Source: Nissolia schottii
Taxonomy: Eukaryota; Streptophyta; Magnoliopsida; Fabales; Fabaceae
Length of the DNA stretch: 64,000 bases
Assembly: GCA_003254905.1 (NCBI GenBank)
Contig: QANU01016439.1
Coordinates: 60,383 to 124,382, forward strand
Direction of reading: 5' to 3'
Shown: positions 43,475 through 55,203 of the stretch, piece by piece
Layout: every line of letters starts with the position of its first letter
How positions within the stretch are numbered: position 1 is the first letter of the stretch
The notes under the pieces: model-generated
Databases searched by the model: none
The model's input: the letters and a program-made list of their open reading frames with translations, nothing else
Told to the model about the DNA's origin: nothing
Position numbers and translations under genes: made by a program

Positions 43475-44640
43475 TTTGTAGCAGAGTAGTTTGGTCCGAG
43501 TGAGCTTAAGGACTGAGCTACACTATGCTTTCGAGCATGATCACGGTGTACACTCTATGGAGTTGTATAGTCTAAACCTAGGTGCACTAACCCTTCTCGA
43601 GTCTGGCCAACCCGAGATGGTACGAGTGTAACTGCTCAGCTATTCTACCCTAGAGAAACGATACACGACGACAAGCAAACTTTGGAGGTTTTTGCAGGTA
43701 CAGTTAGGGAGAAGGCCCAGGCCTGGAGGGCAGCAGTGATTTCCCGGAGGAGCGTGACTCCCGACAGCACCAGACGCAAACGCCGTAGGTTTTTAGAATC
43801 TCCTATGAAGGCACAGTAGCTAAGAAGGAAAGCACAGTGGCCAAGAGAAAGAAGGCGCCGAGGTTCAAGGATGTTTTCTGCCCGAACCGGGAGGGTCAGC
43901 TTTATTTCCTAGAAAATTTCAAGGCACAGCCGAGGAATAGCCAAGAAAAGCCGAGCAATGACGGGTGGAAGAATTCCAGATGTTCCTCTTTTGCTCGAGT
44001 CACATCTAGGATCAAGCCCACAAACACTAAGAGGTGGAAGATAACCGTGAACTATCGTGATCGAGGAACCGAGAGATTTACGACAGGACATAGGTCACAT
44101 AGGATAACGACGGTCATTTAAGTCAAAGACAAGGAAAACCCTAGCTTCACGATTCGGCGAAATGGTACCGACGAACTTGAAGTTGTGCCAGAGGCCAGCC
44201 CTTGACAACGGGCCATGGTAGATCATGGAAATGGCCACCCCCTGGAGGTGGGAAAACAAGCGTACAAGGAAGTGTGAACACTTAAACACGTAAGGGAATC
44301 ATTCCTAGCAGGCCCTCGGTTGACTACAATCGTAACTTTCCTATTCCTCCCGCTCCTCAATCTTTATCAACTCTTTACCCCTTTCTCTCAATTCGCTCTT
44401 TAGAGTGGAGGTTTAATTGTTAGAAACCTCTGTGGAAACTCTTTGGAAGATCCCTGTCAGGTGTACCCCAAGGATTTCTATATTCCAAATCATTATAGGG
44501 TTGGAACAACCAATGGATCCAACAGCCATAAAGTGGAACCGAGGATTCAGTCACGCTAGAATTTAGGGGTGAAGTTCCAGTAAGGGGGTAGAAAGAGGGA
44601 ATGAAAGATGTCCAAACTCACGTATTGCAGGTTCTGAAAA
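43475..44640 (+). other. Possible decayed internal region of the H retrotransposon
   Basis: No intact gene. A short Lys/Arg-rich frame at 43837-44121 shows no recognised motif. By position this would be the leader and gag region if H is a 5' LTR. Confidence 0.3.
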
Positions 44641-45330
44641 CGCCAGGGCGCTGAGCGGCCTGCGCTGTTTCTGAGCCCTAACACGTGAGACATTAAATGG
44701 TGGAGAGAACCCAGGTATAGGGTGTTGAGCGGGCCTGTTAGGCTGCTGAGCGGCCTACACCTTGGGGACCCACCTAAGCTTGGATAAGGATGGATAGAGC
44801 CCTAACGGTGTTTAGAAGGCGCTAAGCAGCCTGGGGACTCTAGGGCACTACCTCGTCTTGCTTAAGTGGTTATGAGTTTTAGAACGAGTTCCATGGGACC
44901 ACATCATTCGATTAGCATTACTTTACTCTTGTGTATGAAAGGTAACTCAAGGTCTGTACTTTGGTACTGATATGTATGCATCATGAGGATTCGGTTGTTG
45001 TTAGGACCTAGAACAACCGTAGATAACTAGTAATGTCTCACCTAAAGATAAACAAGATCATAACTAAACCCCAGGGAAACAGTGAGCTCTTAAGAAGGAC
45101 CTACCACCAAGGGTCGGTATGCCTTGAAGAAAGTACTTAGTATGATCAGGAAACCCCCACTCTCGGCACGTCAAGCATAACAACGCCCCTTATCAGTCCA
45201 GGAAGAAGGGATGGTTTATATTTAAGAAATGCAGGCATAGTCCTGAACGCATGCTTCGTCCTGGTCTAATAAAGTAAAGCACGCAAGTAAACAAGAGTCT
45301 GAGTCACGTCATGACGTTAAAAATGAAAGT

Positions 45331-45447
45331 ATGCCCCAAGTGTGGCTTAGGTAAAGTATCATTATGCCCAAAGTATGGCCTATGTAAAGTATTATTATGC
45401 CCCAAGTGTGGCCTGTGTAAAGTTTTCTCAAGCCCCAAGTGTGGCCT
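45331..45447 (+). repeat. Minisatellite inside LTR G (about 37-bp unit)
   Basis: Four units of 'tatgccccaagtgtggcct' plus 'gtgtaaagtatta' lie here. This array is unrelated in sequence to those of the other LTRs in the window. Confidence 0.8.
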
Positions 45448-46235
45448 TGAGTAAGAAGTCACGAGCCTACTCCTGGTGTCATCAAAAAGGGTGATCCCCT
45501 CACTATTCACCGAGTAGGATGGTCAATTCCCTATCACCGTTTGATGCAATATGCTTTCATGCAATCGTGGATCGCAACCACACAGGTAATAGCGCTGCCT
45601 GGTCATCAGTGATACGGAAACAAAGTGGGTTGTAGCTGAACCGGGGCGACAGTCCCACGGCCTACAAAGGAGAATGATGGACAACTCACAACGAAAAGGA
45701 CGCAGCCCAAGGCGCGTAAGAGAACTCCCATTTCCCCATGCATAATTATGTGATTAATATACGTGAACTAGATAGAATTTAGGCCCACAATAGGAATCTT
45801 CTCCCAACGAGATATTAAAGCTAAGCCATGTGAATAGATAAAGAGAAGCACGACTAGGCCTAGGACAACAGACTAGATTTCCCCAACACCTAGTAATGTA
45901 GGTAAAGCTGCTCTGAATTAGATATTATTAAAAGAAATAAAGAAGTAGTAATGCATGACACCTAGAGACCTCCAGAGTGGCCAGGATCATAACTAAACAA
46001 CCTAAGACCCGCACTGGCTTAGAGTGCCCACTGGGAACGCAATGTTCTCACACCCACTCACTTGTGATTCCAGGTGATTACGATGAATGAGACCCCGGAG
46101 ACCCGAGCCTGGCTGCTGAGCAGGATTAGGTAGCGGCACCCTGACACCGAGCTTATCACGGAGACCCGCACTTACCTTCCAAGCGAAGCTTCCAGTCCCC
46201 TCCAGTCAGTAGCAGCACTCCTTCCTCATATATCG

Positions 46236-46639
46236 ATGGGCCCCGGCTCTTCAGCAGCCACACCCATTCTCTTCGACATGGATGAAGAACTCCCGCCATA
46301 CAACAAGGATGTGGAGATTGATCCAAACTCGTGGCCACCTCGACTTCCCAGCACTTCTCTCGACATAGGGTATGAAAACAAGTCACCCCGTTCTTCTGCC
46401 GACAATTCGCTCCTCGCACCCATGAAGCAAAAGTCAGACCCTCCAGGGCATACTGTGACTGGTTGGTCACTCCAGAGTTGTCCCCAATGAATAAGAGGGA
46501 AGATGATTCATTTACTCTGACATCCCCGACGACTGCCAGGGAGGACACCGAGGACGAAGACTTGATGAGTACTGACTCATCGAAAGAGGAGGAAGAAGAG
46601 GACCCCGAAGAAGACCTTGACCACGACTGCGAGGACTGA
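46236..46639 (+). pseudogene. Acidic-tail open frame carried inside LTR G
   Basis: The first part (from 46236) reads ATPILFDMDEELPPYNKDVE and on to WPPRLPS. One frame change later (before about 46450) it reads DWLVTPELS, SFTLTSP, EDEDLMSTDSS and ends EEEEEDPEEDLDHD with a stop at 46637-46639. It parallels the frame in LTR C1 (17465-17944) along its whole length. Function unknown. The conserved C-terminal acidic tail and stop suggest the end of a real protein. Confidence 0.5.
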
Positions 46640-47093
46640 TACAAGGCACTAGCTGAACCACCATGTCTCCAGTGAAATTTTGCTAACTCTAGAGTTATCC
46701 ATGTTGTAACTTATAATATGTGTATAGTAATTGGTATGTAAAATATGTGCTAACTAAGGCCTGTGTACGGGTAAGTGTATGTAAATATATTTGTAAGTTA
46801 AATGTGAATGGACCCTTGGTAGGTGTGCTATGTATGTGTATTAACTCTATATGGTGATCCGCTGGCGTTCATGATATACCGAGGATGTTATATATATGCA
46901 TTCCATCACGTAAGGATCATAATTGAAACCTAGGGGTAATACTATTAAATTTTCAAATGGGTCCATATTTTTGGGGATAAGAAACTACTTTCCAAAGATA
47001 ACTAGGGACTATGAGTATTCCCACCAATGAGAATAACACCCTGGTATGCAAGGTTTATGACTTAAGCATAAGCCCGCTAGCTAGGGTGTTACA

Positions 47094-47878
47094 ATAGCCA
47101 TGATACCAATGCTTGACACAAAAGCAAACAATTACACTACAAGCCTCAATGGTCACCCAATGTAGAGCCAATGCAACACAACGGTGTATCAACGAAAGAA
47201 GGCCCATGTGCATGAGGTTCTAGGGCATTTAAGGAACCCACGGTCATCATCTTTCGAGCGCCTTCTGAGGCACGAGCCCATTAGGCTAGCCCCATCATAG
47301 GCGATGCCTAAGTGACAGAGCTCAGCGATTCGTCATAGGCTCAAGGATTCTTGTCTATGGTAGAAGGCTCTAGTCACCCCCAAACATAGTAATCCCTAAG
47401 TGAGAGTATCAGGGCACAAGAGATATCTCTCAAGGATCAACTACATACGCCTAAGGGTGTAGCCCACTGAAACATGAAGGCGTGGAACATTTTATGAACA
47501 GGGGAGATAAGCTGATAAAATACGCCCACGTTTCTCCCAACATAGGATGGGTAATGGAAACAATACGGTGAGAAATTTAGAGCTGCAAGAATTTCTATCA
47601 CCCCCATTCTATGGATGCTCACCCCATCGCTTAAGTACCACACTAGTTAGGAAACATCTAGTGCTGTGAGGAAAATTTCTAATGTACTTAATGCACCTTA
47701 CGCCCACCCGTTGACGCACTCCATAGTTGGAAGCTGGGATTGAAAATAGCAACCAATGAGGCTCGATGAAAGTCCCAATATGTGTGTGCCCAAGGCCTTA
47801 GGGGCAGATCAGAAACTGAGGGTTGCACACACATGGACCCTAAGTCATAGGCCAACAACCTAGTCTCAAGCACAAAGC
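47094..47878. other. Sequence without recognised features
   Basis: No long frame, RNA or clear repeat end. It probably belongs to an older, decayed element. Confidence 0.4.
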
Positions 47879-49342
47879 TGATAAGTGCCCAATTTACGCA
47901 ATTTTCAACTATTAAAAAGGCACTTATCTGCTTATGTTTTAGATAATATCTAACTTAATTTCTCTCTTTTGTAGGATTTTTAATTATATTCTAAAGATGG
48001 ATATAAGCATATTAACCAAGGAAAATCCCACAAAGAATGAAGCATAGAGCAAAGGGATAACAAGCAAGAAAAGTATGGAAACCCGCTCTACGCAGCAGTT
48101 AGTAAAAACGCGATAACTTGAGCTATAGATATCGGATTGAGGTGGTTCAAATTGCTACTTAAAGCTAAGAGATAGATCTAGAACTTTGTAGTTGGGGTCA
48201 ATTTAAGATTAAGACCGATGAGCGGTCCCACCGAACCTTCCAGAAACGGGCCGCCTTTGAAGACTTAGACGCCAGCTGCCATCACCTACCACCGCTGAGC
48301 GACCCCACCAAGCCGTTGAGCGACCCTGGACGATTTTGGCCTATAAATAGAGGTCAAAGCACTCTTCAAAGGGACATCTTCTCCCATCTATACTTCATTT
48401 TTTTCTCATTTCATTTGTACTTTTAAGCTTAGGTTAGGTTAGGAACAAAGAGGAGGCTTGTGAAGGAGCCGGGAGAATCAAGAAAGCTTGGCGAAGGTGC
48501 TGTCATGACGGCGTGAGTACGTGTCATGGTAAGCGTCCAAACCTTGCCTTCGAGATACTCTTGTAAGATGGATTCCTAATCCTCTTTTTGTTGGGGTTTT
48601 GGTCATTATTGTAGTTTGCTTGTATCTATGTAACTATTATATCTGAATCTATCTATTTCTTATGATTTACTTGAATCATTTTATGCCTAATGCTAGTTTT
48701 TGTTTAGTGTTTTGATCTTGGCTTGAGACTTAGTTGTATGAACGAGAGTTATATTAATTAAGTTGAAAACCAAGTTAAGATTAATCCGCTATGCTAAGCT
48801 AGATTCAAGACTTGAACGTTGTGAACGAATAGTTGCAACCATTAGAGTCTGACCTAAATCATTCATCTAACCTTGTCGCCGTAATGGGACTCGAAGTTAG
48901 CTGCTTTAACATCTGAAATAATTCTGGCATACTTTGTTAAGCTCGTATACGAAAGTAACAGTTTAACAAAGGAAACCTGTAATCTTTTCATATGCGAAAG
49001 CAATGTAAAAAATAAGATCTGGTGGCGGCAATCAATGAAATAATAGTTCTATGTAATAAGTAACTGGATGCATAAAACTATGATGTGATTAAAATTCCTA
49101 ACAAGCTCCGGAACTACCTCTGATTTGTTCCCTATTTACTTTTATGTTGTTTATTTACATATTTTAATTATCAAACAATTATCAAACCCTTCACTTCATT
49201 ATTTAATTAACTTAACTTAAGAACGGTATTTTTGCAACTCTCTGTGGATTCGACTATACCCGACTATACTGCAATTGGATCCCTTGTGAATCTGAAAGCC
49301 GTAAAGTAGGTATATATTTAATTTGAACGAAAAAAGCGCATA
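47879..49342 (+). mobile_element. Athila/Tat-like LTR (probably solo)
   Basis: It starts TGATAAGTGCCC and ends near 'aaaaaagcgcata'. A TATA box (CCTATAAATAGAGG, about 48340) is present, and near the end there is the 'ctctgtggattcgac' block typical of Athila/Tat LTRs in plants. Flanks AAAGC and GAAGC may be a decayed target duplication. No primer-binding site of the aspartate type follows, which favours a solo LTR. It also carries 'ccgctgagcga' motifs (48220-48330). Confidence 0.6.
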
Positions 49343-49451
49343 GAAGCTTTCGACGAGCTTGGCATGGTTGTGACAAAACCTAAGTTGTGGCAAGATCCGA
49401 GAAAGTGGTTAAAAAGGCTTCCATCAAAAGCCATCCCCCTTTTTCCCTCTT

Positions 49452-49454
<3 letters not shown>

Positions 49455-49491
<37 letters not shown>

Positions 49492-49492
49492 A
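49455..49492. repeat. (TA)19 microsatellite
   Basis: Nineteen uninterrupted TA units. Confidence 0.95.
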
Positions 49493-50139
49493 GAATCACA
49501 CAAAGGGATAGTGATGCAAGACTGAAGAGGTGAAGCCGCTTAGGTGCAGCCAAAAGGGCCATCATACCCTCACGACCACAATGGTCAAAAGCAAGATCAT
49601 TTTCAGCCATGGCAAGAATAATCCACCAAGCATACAAATTTTCTTACCCCTCAAATGAAGAGGAGTCAACACACACAGCCAAGCGCGCCAAGCGCGAATA
49701 TCTCAACCTTCCAGTCAAAGAAGAGCCAATTTAAAAGGCCAAGCCCACATTTTACAACCCCTCAAATGGGGGAGAATCATACAAGTAGATCACAGATCAT
49801 CCATAGCCAATATAAAGCCAAAGAAGCAACAGAAAATAAACAAGAAGCAACAAGTTTTACAAACAACAAAACTATAGGGCATATTTTTTCAGCAAAGTTG
49901 CATATCAAAATTGCATATCAGAATTTTTTAGCAACATCTGCAGGGCATATTTTATGAACAAACCTGTTCTAAGTTCATTTCTCAATAAAGCCACTCAAGG
50001 CGTATTTTCAGCACAATCTGCCAATATTAGAATGCAACAAAACAAAGGCAACAAACTTCACAAACAGCAACAAGGTGTAGAAGACACACAAATAAATAAC
50101 CAAATGTTGCTGCACAAGACCATCAACAAGCAAATTATA

Positions 50140-50275
50140 TATAAGAATTTCTCAGCAAATATGCTTAGGGTGTATTTCTTAGCAAATCTGTTCAGGGTGT
50201 ATTTTTTAGCAAATCTGCTTAGGGTGTATTTTTCAACAAATATGCTCATGGTGTATTTTCAACAAATCTGTCAAG
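50140..50275. repeat. Tandem repeat of about 31 bp
   Basis: Four to five units of 'agcaaatctgcttagggtgtatttt' type. More diverged relatives are scattered from 49875. Confidence 0.75.
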
Positions 50276-50411
50276 ACTAGAATTCAACAAGACATAGCTA
50301 CAAATTCCATACAAATTTCAAGACTACTCAAATACATGGCAAATTCATCCTTCTAAAGACTAGCCTATACAAAGTTCAGTAAATCAATAAAAAAAACTAC
50401 AAGATTACAAG

Positions 50412-51105
50412 TCAAGAAAGCAAATTCAATGTTTCCAATGAGAAAGGAGATGACAATGCATGGCGAACAACATCAAGGGCTTTTCTCTGAGTCTCTACAG
50501 AGGAAATGGAAGAAACAAGTTCTGAATGCTTAGCCCGAAGGGTCTGAATGCGATCTTCCAAGGAGCATAGCTCGGTGTCCAGCTGAGCAAGTTCAAATCG
50601 GTAATTATCATGCTCTGTCTCAAGCATGTCAAGATGGGCAACATCTATGGAAGGGTTGGGACTAGCAATGTCAACACGGCCCATGCCACGAAGTCGAGTT
50701 GAGGACAACACCCCTAAAGAAGAGGCCTACCGAATAGTGGGGGTTGCAGATTCAAAAACAACAGAAGCAATGGCAAGTCGCTTGGTAGGATGCCTAGCAT
50801 GGGAACCCGCCGCTAAAGTTGATTTTCTTTTTTGGGTGGGGGAAGGACTAACACGTTCTGTAGCAAATCAAACTCACCATCAAAAAACCACATATACAAT
50901 GCAAAAGAGAGTAAGCAAAAGCAGAACCATGAAAAAAAAACAGAGAAGAGAACCAGTAAAAAGTAAATAAATAAATAAATAAAAGTTTACCTACAGAGGT
51001 GTTGCGAACTCGGAACCAACGCTGGACATGGAGCCAACAATGGTCACCCTGTTCGTTGTGAATACTGTATCCGCGACCAAGCATGACGACGCGAGCAGCG
51101 GCCAT
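50412..51105 (-). pseudogene. Two-exon hypothetical protein with coiled coil, broken
   Basis: The first exon (51105-50992) starts MAAARVVMLG and ends RVRNTSV. A good donor (TCTGTAG/GTAAAC) and acceptor (GCTACAG) join it in phase to a second exon from about 50859 reading ERVSPSPTQKRKST. TAG at 50727-50729 interrupts; in the same frame the protein continues to 50412 with a 60-residue coiled coil (DTELCSLEDRIQTLRAKHSE). The layout resembles the C-terminal tail of plant-mobile-domain or retroelement-captured proteins, but I cannot name it. Codon use and splice sites make a former gene likely. Confidence 0.4.
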
Positions 51106-52330
51106 GACTGTTGGTCACCACTAGATTCGACACGCTCATCAGGGGCAGCTCTTGTCACAACGGTCGATGTCTGTCGATGCATGGAACACAAAGCGCACAC
51201 AAAGGAGAAGGGAGCCATAACCAAAGATGACGAGGATGATGTCGGCGCACATACAGCAGTGGCGGATCTTGGCCTGCACAGCAATGGCTAATCCATTCCT
51301 TCAGTTCAGTTGCTGGCATTGCACTTCAAATTATTTGGAGCCTTCGTGATTGGGCCTCATAGTTGAATTGGGCTTATTGAGGCCTGCTAATGCTCATGAA
51401 TGTGGGCTAGGCTCAAACCAGTTATCTCAAGCGGGCATAATTGTTGACAGTCAGCCCAAATTCAGGTAAGTTCTTTACCACAATGGCTGAGTAAGACTGC
51501 ATATCAATCTATTATCCTTGAGTTTGAAGAATGCCTTCACACTCATATAACCAGAAATGGCTATTTTTATAATAATAATAATTCTTGTTTGAAATTAATT
51601 CAAGTAAATCTAATGGTAACAATCAATTAAAGGGATAAAGGGTCATTTTGTTGATGAATGTGTGCCATGTTTTTTTCTTTCTTTAAAATATATATATTTA
51701 TACTTATGCATAAGAAAAAAGAGACAAGAAGGGGAAACGGAAGGTAGAGACGCCATCCCCAAATTTGTATGATTTATTTGTTTTTCAAAAAAAGGGCAGC
51801 GGTCGGCAGAGACGCCCTCCCCAAGGTTGTATGACCTCTTGAATGAAGAATATATCAAGAGAAAAAGCTCAAAGTCTTTGAGATACAAGTTGAATCTCAC
51901 TCAAAAGGAAAAGAGTAGAAAGTCTAAAAGACATGTAACTCATATCCAACTGAAAATGGAAAAGCTTACAGTCTATAGACACCCACTCGGAAAATTTGGG
52001 TGTACATGTAACATAATTGTTTAATTACTCATGGTTTCAATGCCTGCATTCAGTGTGCAAAACTGGCTGCTCCACCCACGGATTGGGAATTGCAAATTGT
52101 GGAATTATTGCTTATCCTATGGCCACCGATGTCCTTTGTCAGTTTGCAGCCTACTAGAGCTAGTTGTTGCATTTTTTTTTGTATTTTTTTCTTCTGTGAG
52201 TTCTGGCTGCATATTGTAACCGTCACACCCAAAAGAATAAAGTAAATAAGAAGCAGTGTTTCATAAATGAAAATTCTATTCCTCTCCTATATGTTATGTC
52301 CGTGAGTGAGCATTAAACGAGAGATAATAG

Positions 52331-52553
52331 CACGTGAGTTGTACGTACCCAGTGCGTTATCTCACGTGTATCAACCCTTTTCGCTATCCTTCCAATCAAT
52401 TTCGTTAAAGGTCCAGCCGCCACTTAGTCTTTGTCTTTTCTCCTTTCCTTTCTTCTTTACTCAGCTCACCAAAGAAAAGACATCTACACCATTTCTTAGA
52501 AATATCATTATTGTCCACTTATATCCAAGACAAGTTAGCTACCTTTATATATA
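52331..52553. promoter_or_regulatory. Paired G-boxes and TATA box of PGG copy 2
   Basis: CACGTG at 52331-52336 and 52363-52368, TATATATA at 52546-52553. Same order and spacing as in copy 1. Confidence 0.5.
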
Positions 52554-52678
52554 CCTTTGCTAGCTACAAAGGTGTCCAACAAATGCATGCAATATAGCAC
52601 TTAGTCTCTGATAACTTCCTTCTACAAACTCTCTCTCTCTTCTTTGACAAACTAAACCTCCTCGTCTTGCTCCCCAAA

Positions 52679-53326
52679 ATGGGACGCCGTCGGTCACCGC
52701 CCGCAACACCCAATCAGAAGAAAAACTGGTGGCGCAAGTTTCTAGACGCGCTGACAAACATGGATAAGCGCAAGTGGCTGAAGGACATGAGAGCGAGCGT
52801 GAGTTTGACGGCCTCCATAATCGCAACCATGAGCTTCCAATCCGCTGTTAACCCGCCCGGCGGCGTGGCTCAGGCAGAAGACAACAATTACAATTGTACG
52901 CGCAGCAAAACCAATCCAATATGCCCCGGACAAGCTGTCTTAGCTGTTAGGGACCAAAGGCGCTATGTGGGGTTCTTGGCATGCAATACCATCTGCTTCG
53001 TTGCATCGCTGTGCGTCTGCCTCTTGCTCGTGAGCGGGCTCCCCCTGGATCATAGGATCCCCACGTGGTTCTTACTGAGCGGCATGTGCGTCACTCTCAC
53101 GTCCCTCGCTTTAACCTACGCGTTCGGCGCGGCCATGCTCAACCCGGGCGTTTCGAAGCTTTCCGGCGTCGTTGCGATTGTTCTTTACGCGTGGATTGGG
53201 GCGGTCCTGGTGATCGCTCTGTTCCTCACAATACGCTTTGTTGCTCTGCGTGTGGAAAAACGCAAACGCAATGGGTCATCAGCAGGTTCAAGAGGAGAAG
53301 TGGAGATTTCGGGCCATCCCGCTTAG
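52679..53326 (+). CDS. PGG-domain membrane protein, copy 2
   Basis: 215 residues, single exon, intact. The preferred start is the ATG matching copy 1; the upstream in-frame TTG is not needed. Differences from copy 1 include Ala7 to Pro, Thr52 to Ser, Leu57 to Val and a two-residue deletion near the C-terminus. The central 370 bases are identical to copy 1, while both ends differ at several percent. It has the same NPPGG motif and four membrane segments. A SINE lies in the 3' UTR about 155 bases after the stop. Confidence 0.9.
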   Translation: MGRRRSPPATPNQKKNWWRKFLDALTNMDKRKWLKDMRASVSLTASIIATMSFQSAVNPPGGVAQAEDNNYNCTRSKTNPICPGQAVLAVRDQRRYVGFLACNTICFVASLCVCLLLVSGLPLDHRIPTWFLLSGMCVTLTSLALTYAFGAAMLNPGVSKLSGVVAIVLYAWIGAVLVIALFLTIRFVALRVEKRKRNGSSAGSRGEVEISGHPA

Positions 53327-53466
53327 AGAAGTGCTTTGTGTGGGTTGGAGATAATTAATGTCGTCTTAAAATGGTGATATGCGTAAAATCGTATGTCAAA
53401 ATGTAGTTGTGTGTTTTGTATTTTCCTGTGTTTATTTTTTTTCCTTGATATGTAAAATTGTCTGTC

Positions 53467-53595
53467 AAAATGTAATTGTGTGTATCCACGGGGGTTGGTT
53501 AGAGTAGCGAGCGGCTTGGTATCGCTTAAACAAGATCCTGAGGCAAAGCCTTGAATACCAGGCATGCAGCCTAAAAAAAAAAATGTAATTGTGTG
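53467..53595 (+). mobile_element. SINE inserted in the 3' UTR of PGG copy 2
   Basis: The body 53483-53579 begins 'tatccacgggggttggttag' and includes 'gatcctgagg', reminiscent of tRNA-derived A and B boxes. It ends in a run of A. A perfect 16-bp target duplication, AAAATGTAATTGTGTG, flanks it (53467-53482 and 53580-53595). Copy 1 lacks it. Confidence 0.85.
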
Positions 53596-53704
53596 TTTTG
53601 TATTTTCGTATGTTTTTCTTTTCTTTGTCCAGGATTCTTCTACTACATCTTTGGTGGAATAAATGGCTCCAACTTCGTTGTTTGAGATTAATGTTGCTCT
53701 ACAA

Positions 53705-53792
53705 TGTTTTAATTTTATTTTAATTTTCAAAATATCCCTTAACCGACATGTTTTAATTTTATTTTAATTTTCAAAATATCCCTTAACCGACA
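53705..53792. repeat. Perfect 44-bp tandem duplication
   Basis: The unit 53705-53748 is repeated exactly at 53749-53792. No mismatch, so the event is recent. Confidence 0.9.
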
Positions 53793-54129
53793 TCGACATG
53801 CATGAGATTAATACCATGCCAAATTGCCGATGATATATTTCTCGGTACATTTGAATCCTGACGAACCTAGAACCACATTATGCTTAATGAGACAAAAAGT
53901 AACCTCTTTCACTTGGAATAACACTTTGCTTCTACAATGTTTGGTAACCGTTTTGGGACGGAAAATAGAAAGGCATTGGTGACAAAAACATGTTTGGAGA
54001 AGGAGACAAAAACATAAAACTTAAAATTGTTTTTATCTTGAGATAAAATTTGAACTAATTTCTGTACATAAAAAAGGAAGAATACAAGAGATATGTTTCG
54101 AGACAATTTTTAAGCTAATTTTATTAATT

Positions 54130-54490
54130 TTATTATCTTCAAAATGGAGGGATGTCATAAAATGGTAGGTAGCAGAAAAGAAAATGGATGGAACTCATTG
54201 ATGGACTGAAACAATGAACCATAGAATTGATTATCAATGGAAACTGAGAACTCATGTTTACTGATACAGAGAAGAAGTATTGAAGGAATTGGAATAGAAA
54301 AGATAAAGTTCTTAGCTCATTCACCGTGCTTATATACAAGAGGGATACAAGAGGTGATGGTTACTAGTGTAGGTTGAGGTTGTAAATTAACTTAACTAAA
54401 TTTCCAACTAACAATAACTAATTGGGAAATTCGAATCAAGTGTGGTTCTGGGACACATGTGGCTGTTGCTTATTTTGAGTTATTGTGATA
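54130..54490 (-). repeat. 3' LTR remnant of the copia element
   Basis: On the minus strand it follows the polypurine tract CTTGAGGGGAAG at about 54492-54503, begins TATCACAATAAC and has a TATA box TTGTATATAAGC. The end is not defined. Confidence 0.5.
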
Positions 54491-55110
54491 CTTCCCCTCA
54501 AGTTGGCTGGTACAAGTCTAGAGAGAAGATGATTGAAGGGGCCTGGTTGGAGACTTTTGGTGAAGATATATGTCGCTTGTTCCTTTGTGTTGATTTGTAG
54601 AAGGTGGATTAATCCTGAAATGATCTTATCTCTAATTGTGTGACAGTTTATCTCAATGTGTTTGGTTCTCTCGTTAAAAATTGGATTTCATAGCAATGTG
54701 ACTAGCTGAATTATTGTCGCAGAACATAGAAATTGGTTTTGTCATGGTTAGCTTCAGATGTTGCATAAGAAATACGAGCCATTGAGCTTTACACGTGGTT
54801 GCTACTAAAGCTCTATACTTAGCTTCAAATGAGCTCCTTGAAACAGTCAGTTGTTTCTTACATTTCAAAGAGATGATTGCTTTGCCAAGGAAGAAACAAA
54901 ATCCAAAAATAGACCTCCTTGAATCCTCACATGATGGTCAATCAGCATTAGCGAAACTTGTTAGTGTAAGATTGGATTCTATTGGGAGAAAAGTCCCTTT
55001 GCTGGTGTTGATTTAACATGTTTTAGGATCCTTATGGCAGCCTCATGATGTTCTACCATTGATTTGTCAAGGAATTGGGCTAAGTTAGCTCACTGCATAA
55101 GCCAAGTTTG
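54490..55110 (-). pseudogene. Copia-type pol fragment (end of reverse transcriptase and RNase H)
   Basis: On the minus strand, with frameshifts, one reads the conserved end of Ty1/copia pol. First HEAAIRILKHVKSTPAKG, then SIFGFCFFLGKAIISLK, then KKQLTVSRSSFEAKYRALVA and CDNNSASHIA (the RNase H block). Decayed equivalents of the terminal 'tkH...DIFTK' region follow. Stops and frame changes make it non-functional. The polypurine tract and LTR follow immediately, so the 3' end of the element is in place. Confidence 0.8.
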
Positions 55111-55203
55111 GCCTTGTGAAGTACAACAATCTGCCAGTTCTTCTATATGACGAGTGATCAAGATATATATCACTACCAGCCTGCGAACTGTAGATCACAT
55201 TTC

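Larger units (their letters stand above)
44640..47093 (+). mobile_element. LTR 'G' (C-type), plus orientation, left end uncertain
   Basis: It ends '..ctagctagggtgttaca' at 47093 and is homologous, in reverse, to LTR C1 (for example 46860-47093 against 17022-17250). It contains a four-unit minisatellite (45331-45447), the stem-loop GGGAAC-GCAAT-GTTCTC (46033-46049) and the captured acidic-tail frame (46236-46639). Several 'gctgagcggcct' motifs lie at 44650-44830. The left boundary and target duplication were not found. Confidence 0.65.
51725..53600 (+). repeat. Duplicated block 2 (carries PGG gene copy 2)
   Basis: It begins with 'ggaaacggaaggtagagacg', as block 3 does at 62905, and runs past the gene into a 3' UTR with an internal duplication of about 65 bp. 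It is very close to block 3: the first 146 coding bases are identical. Confidence 0.85.
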
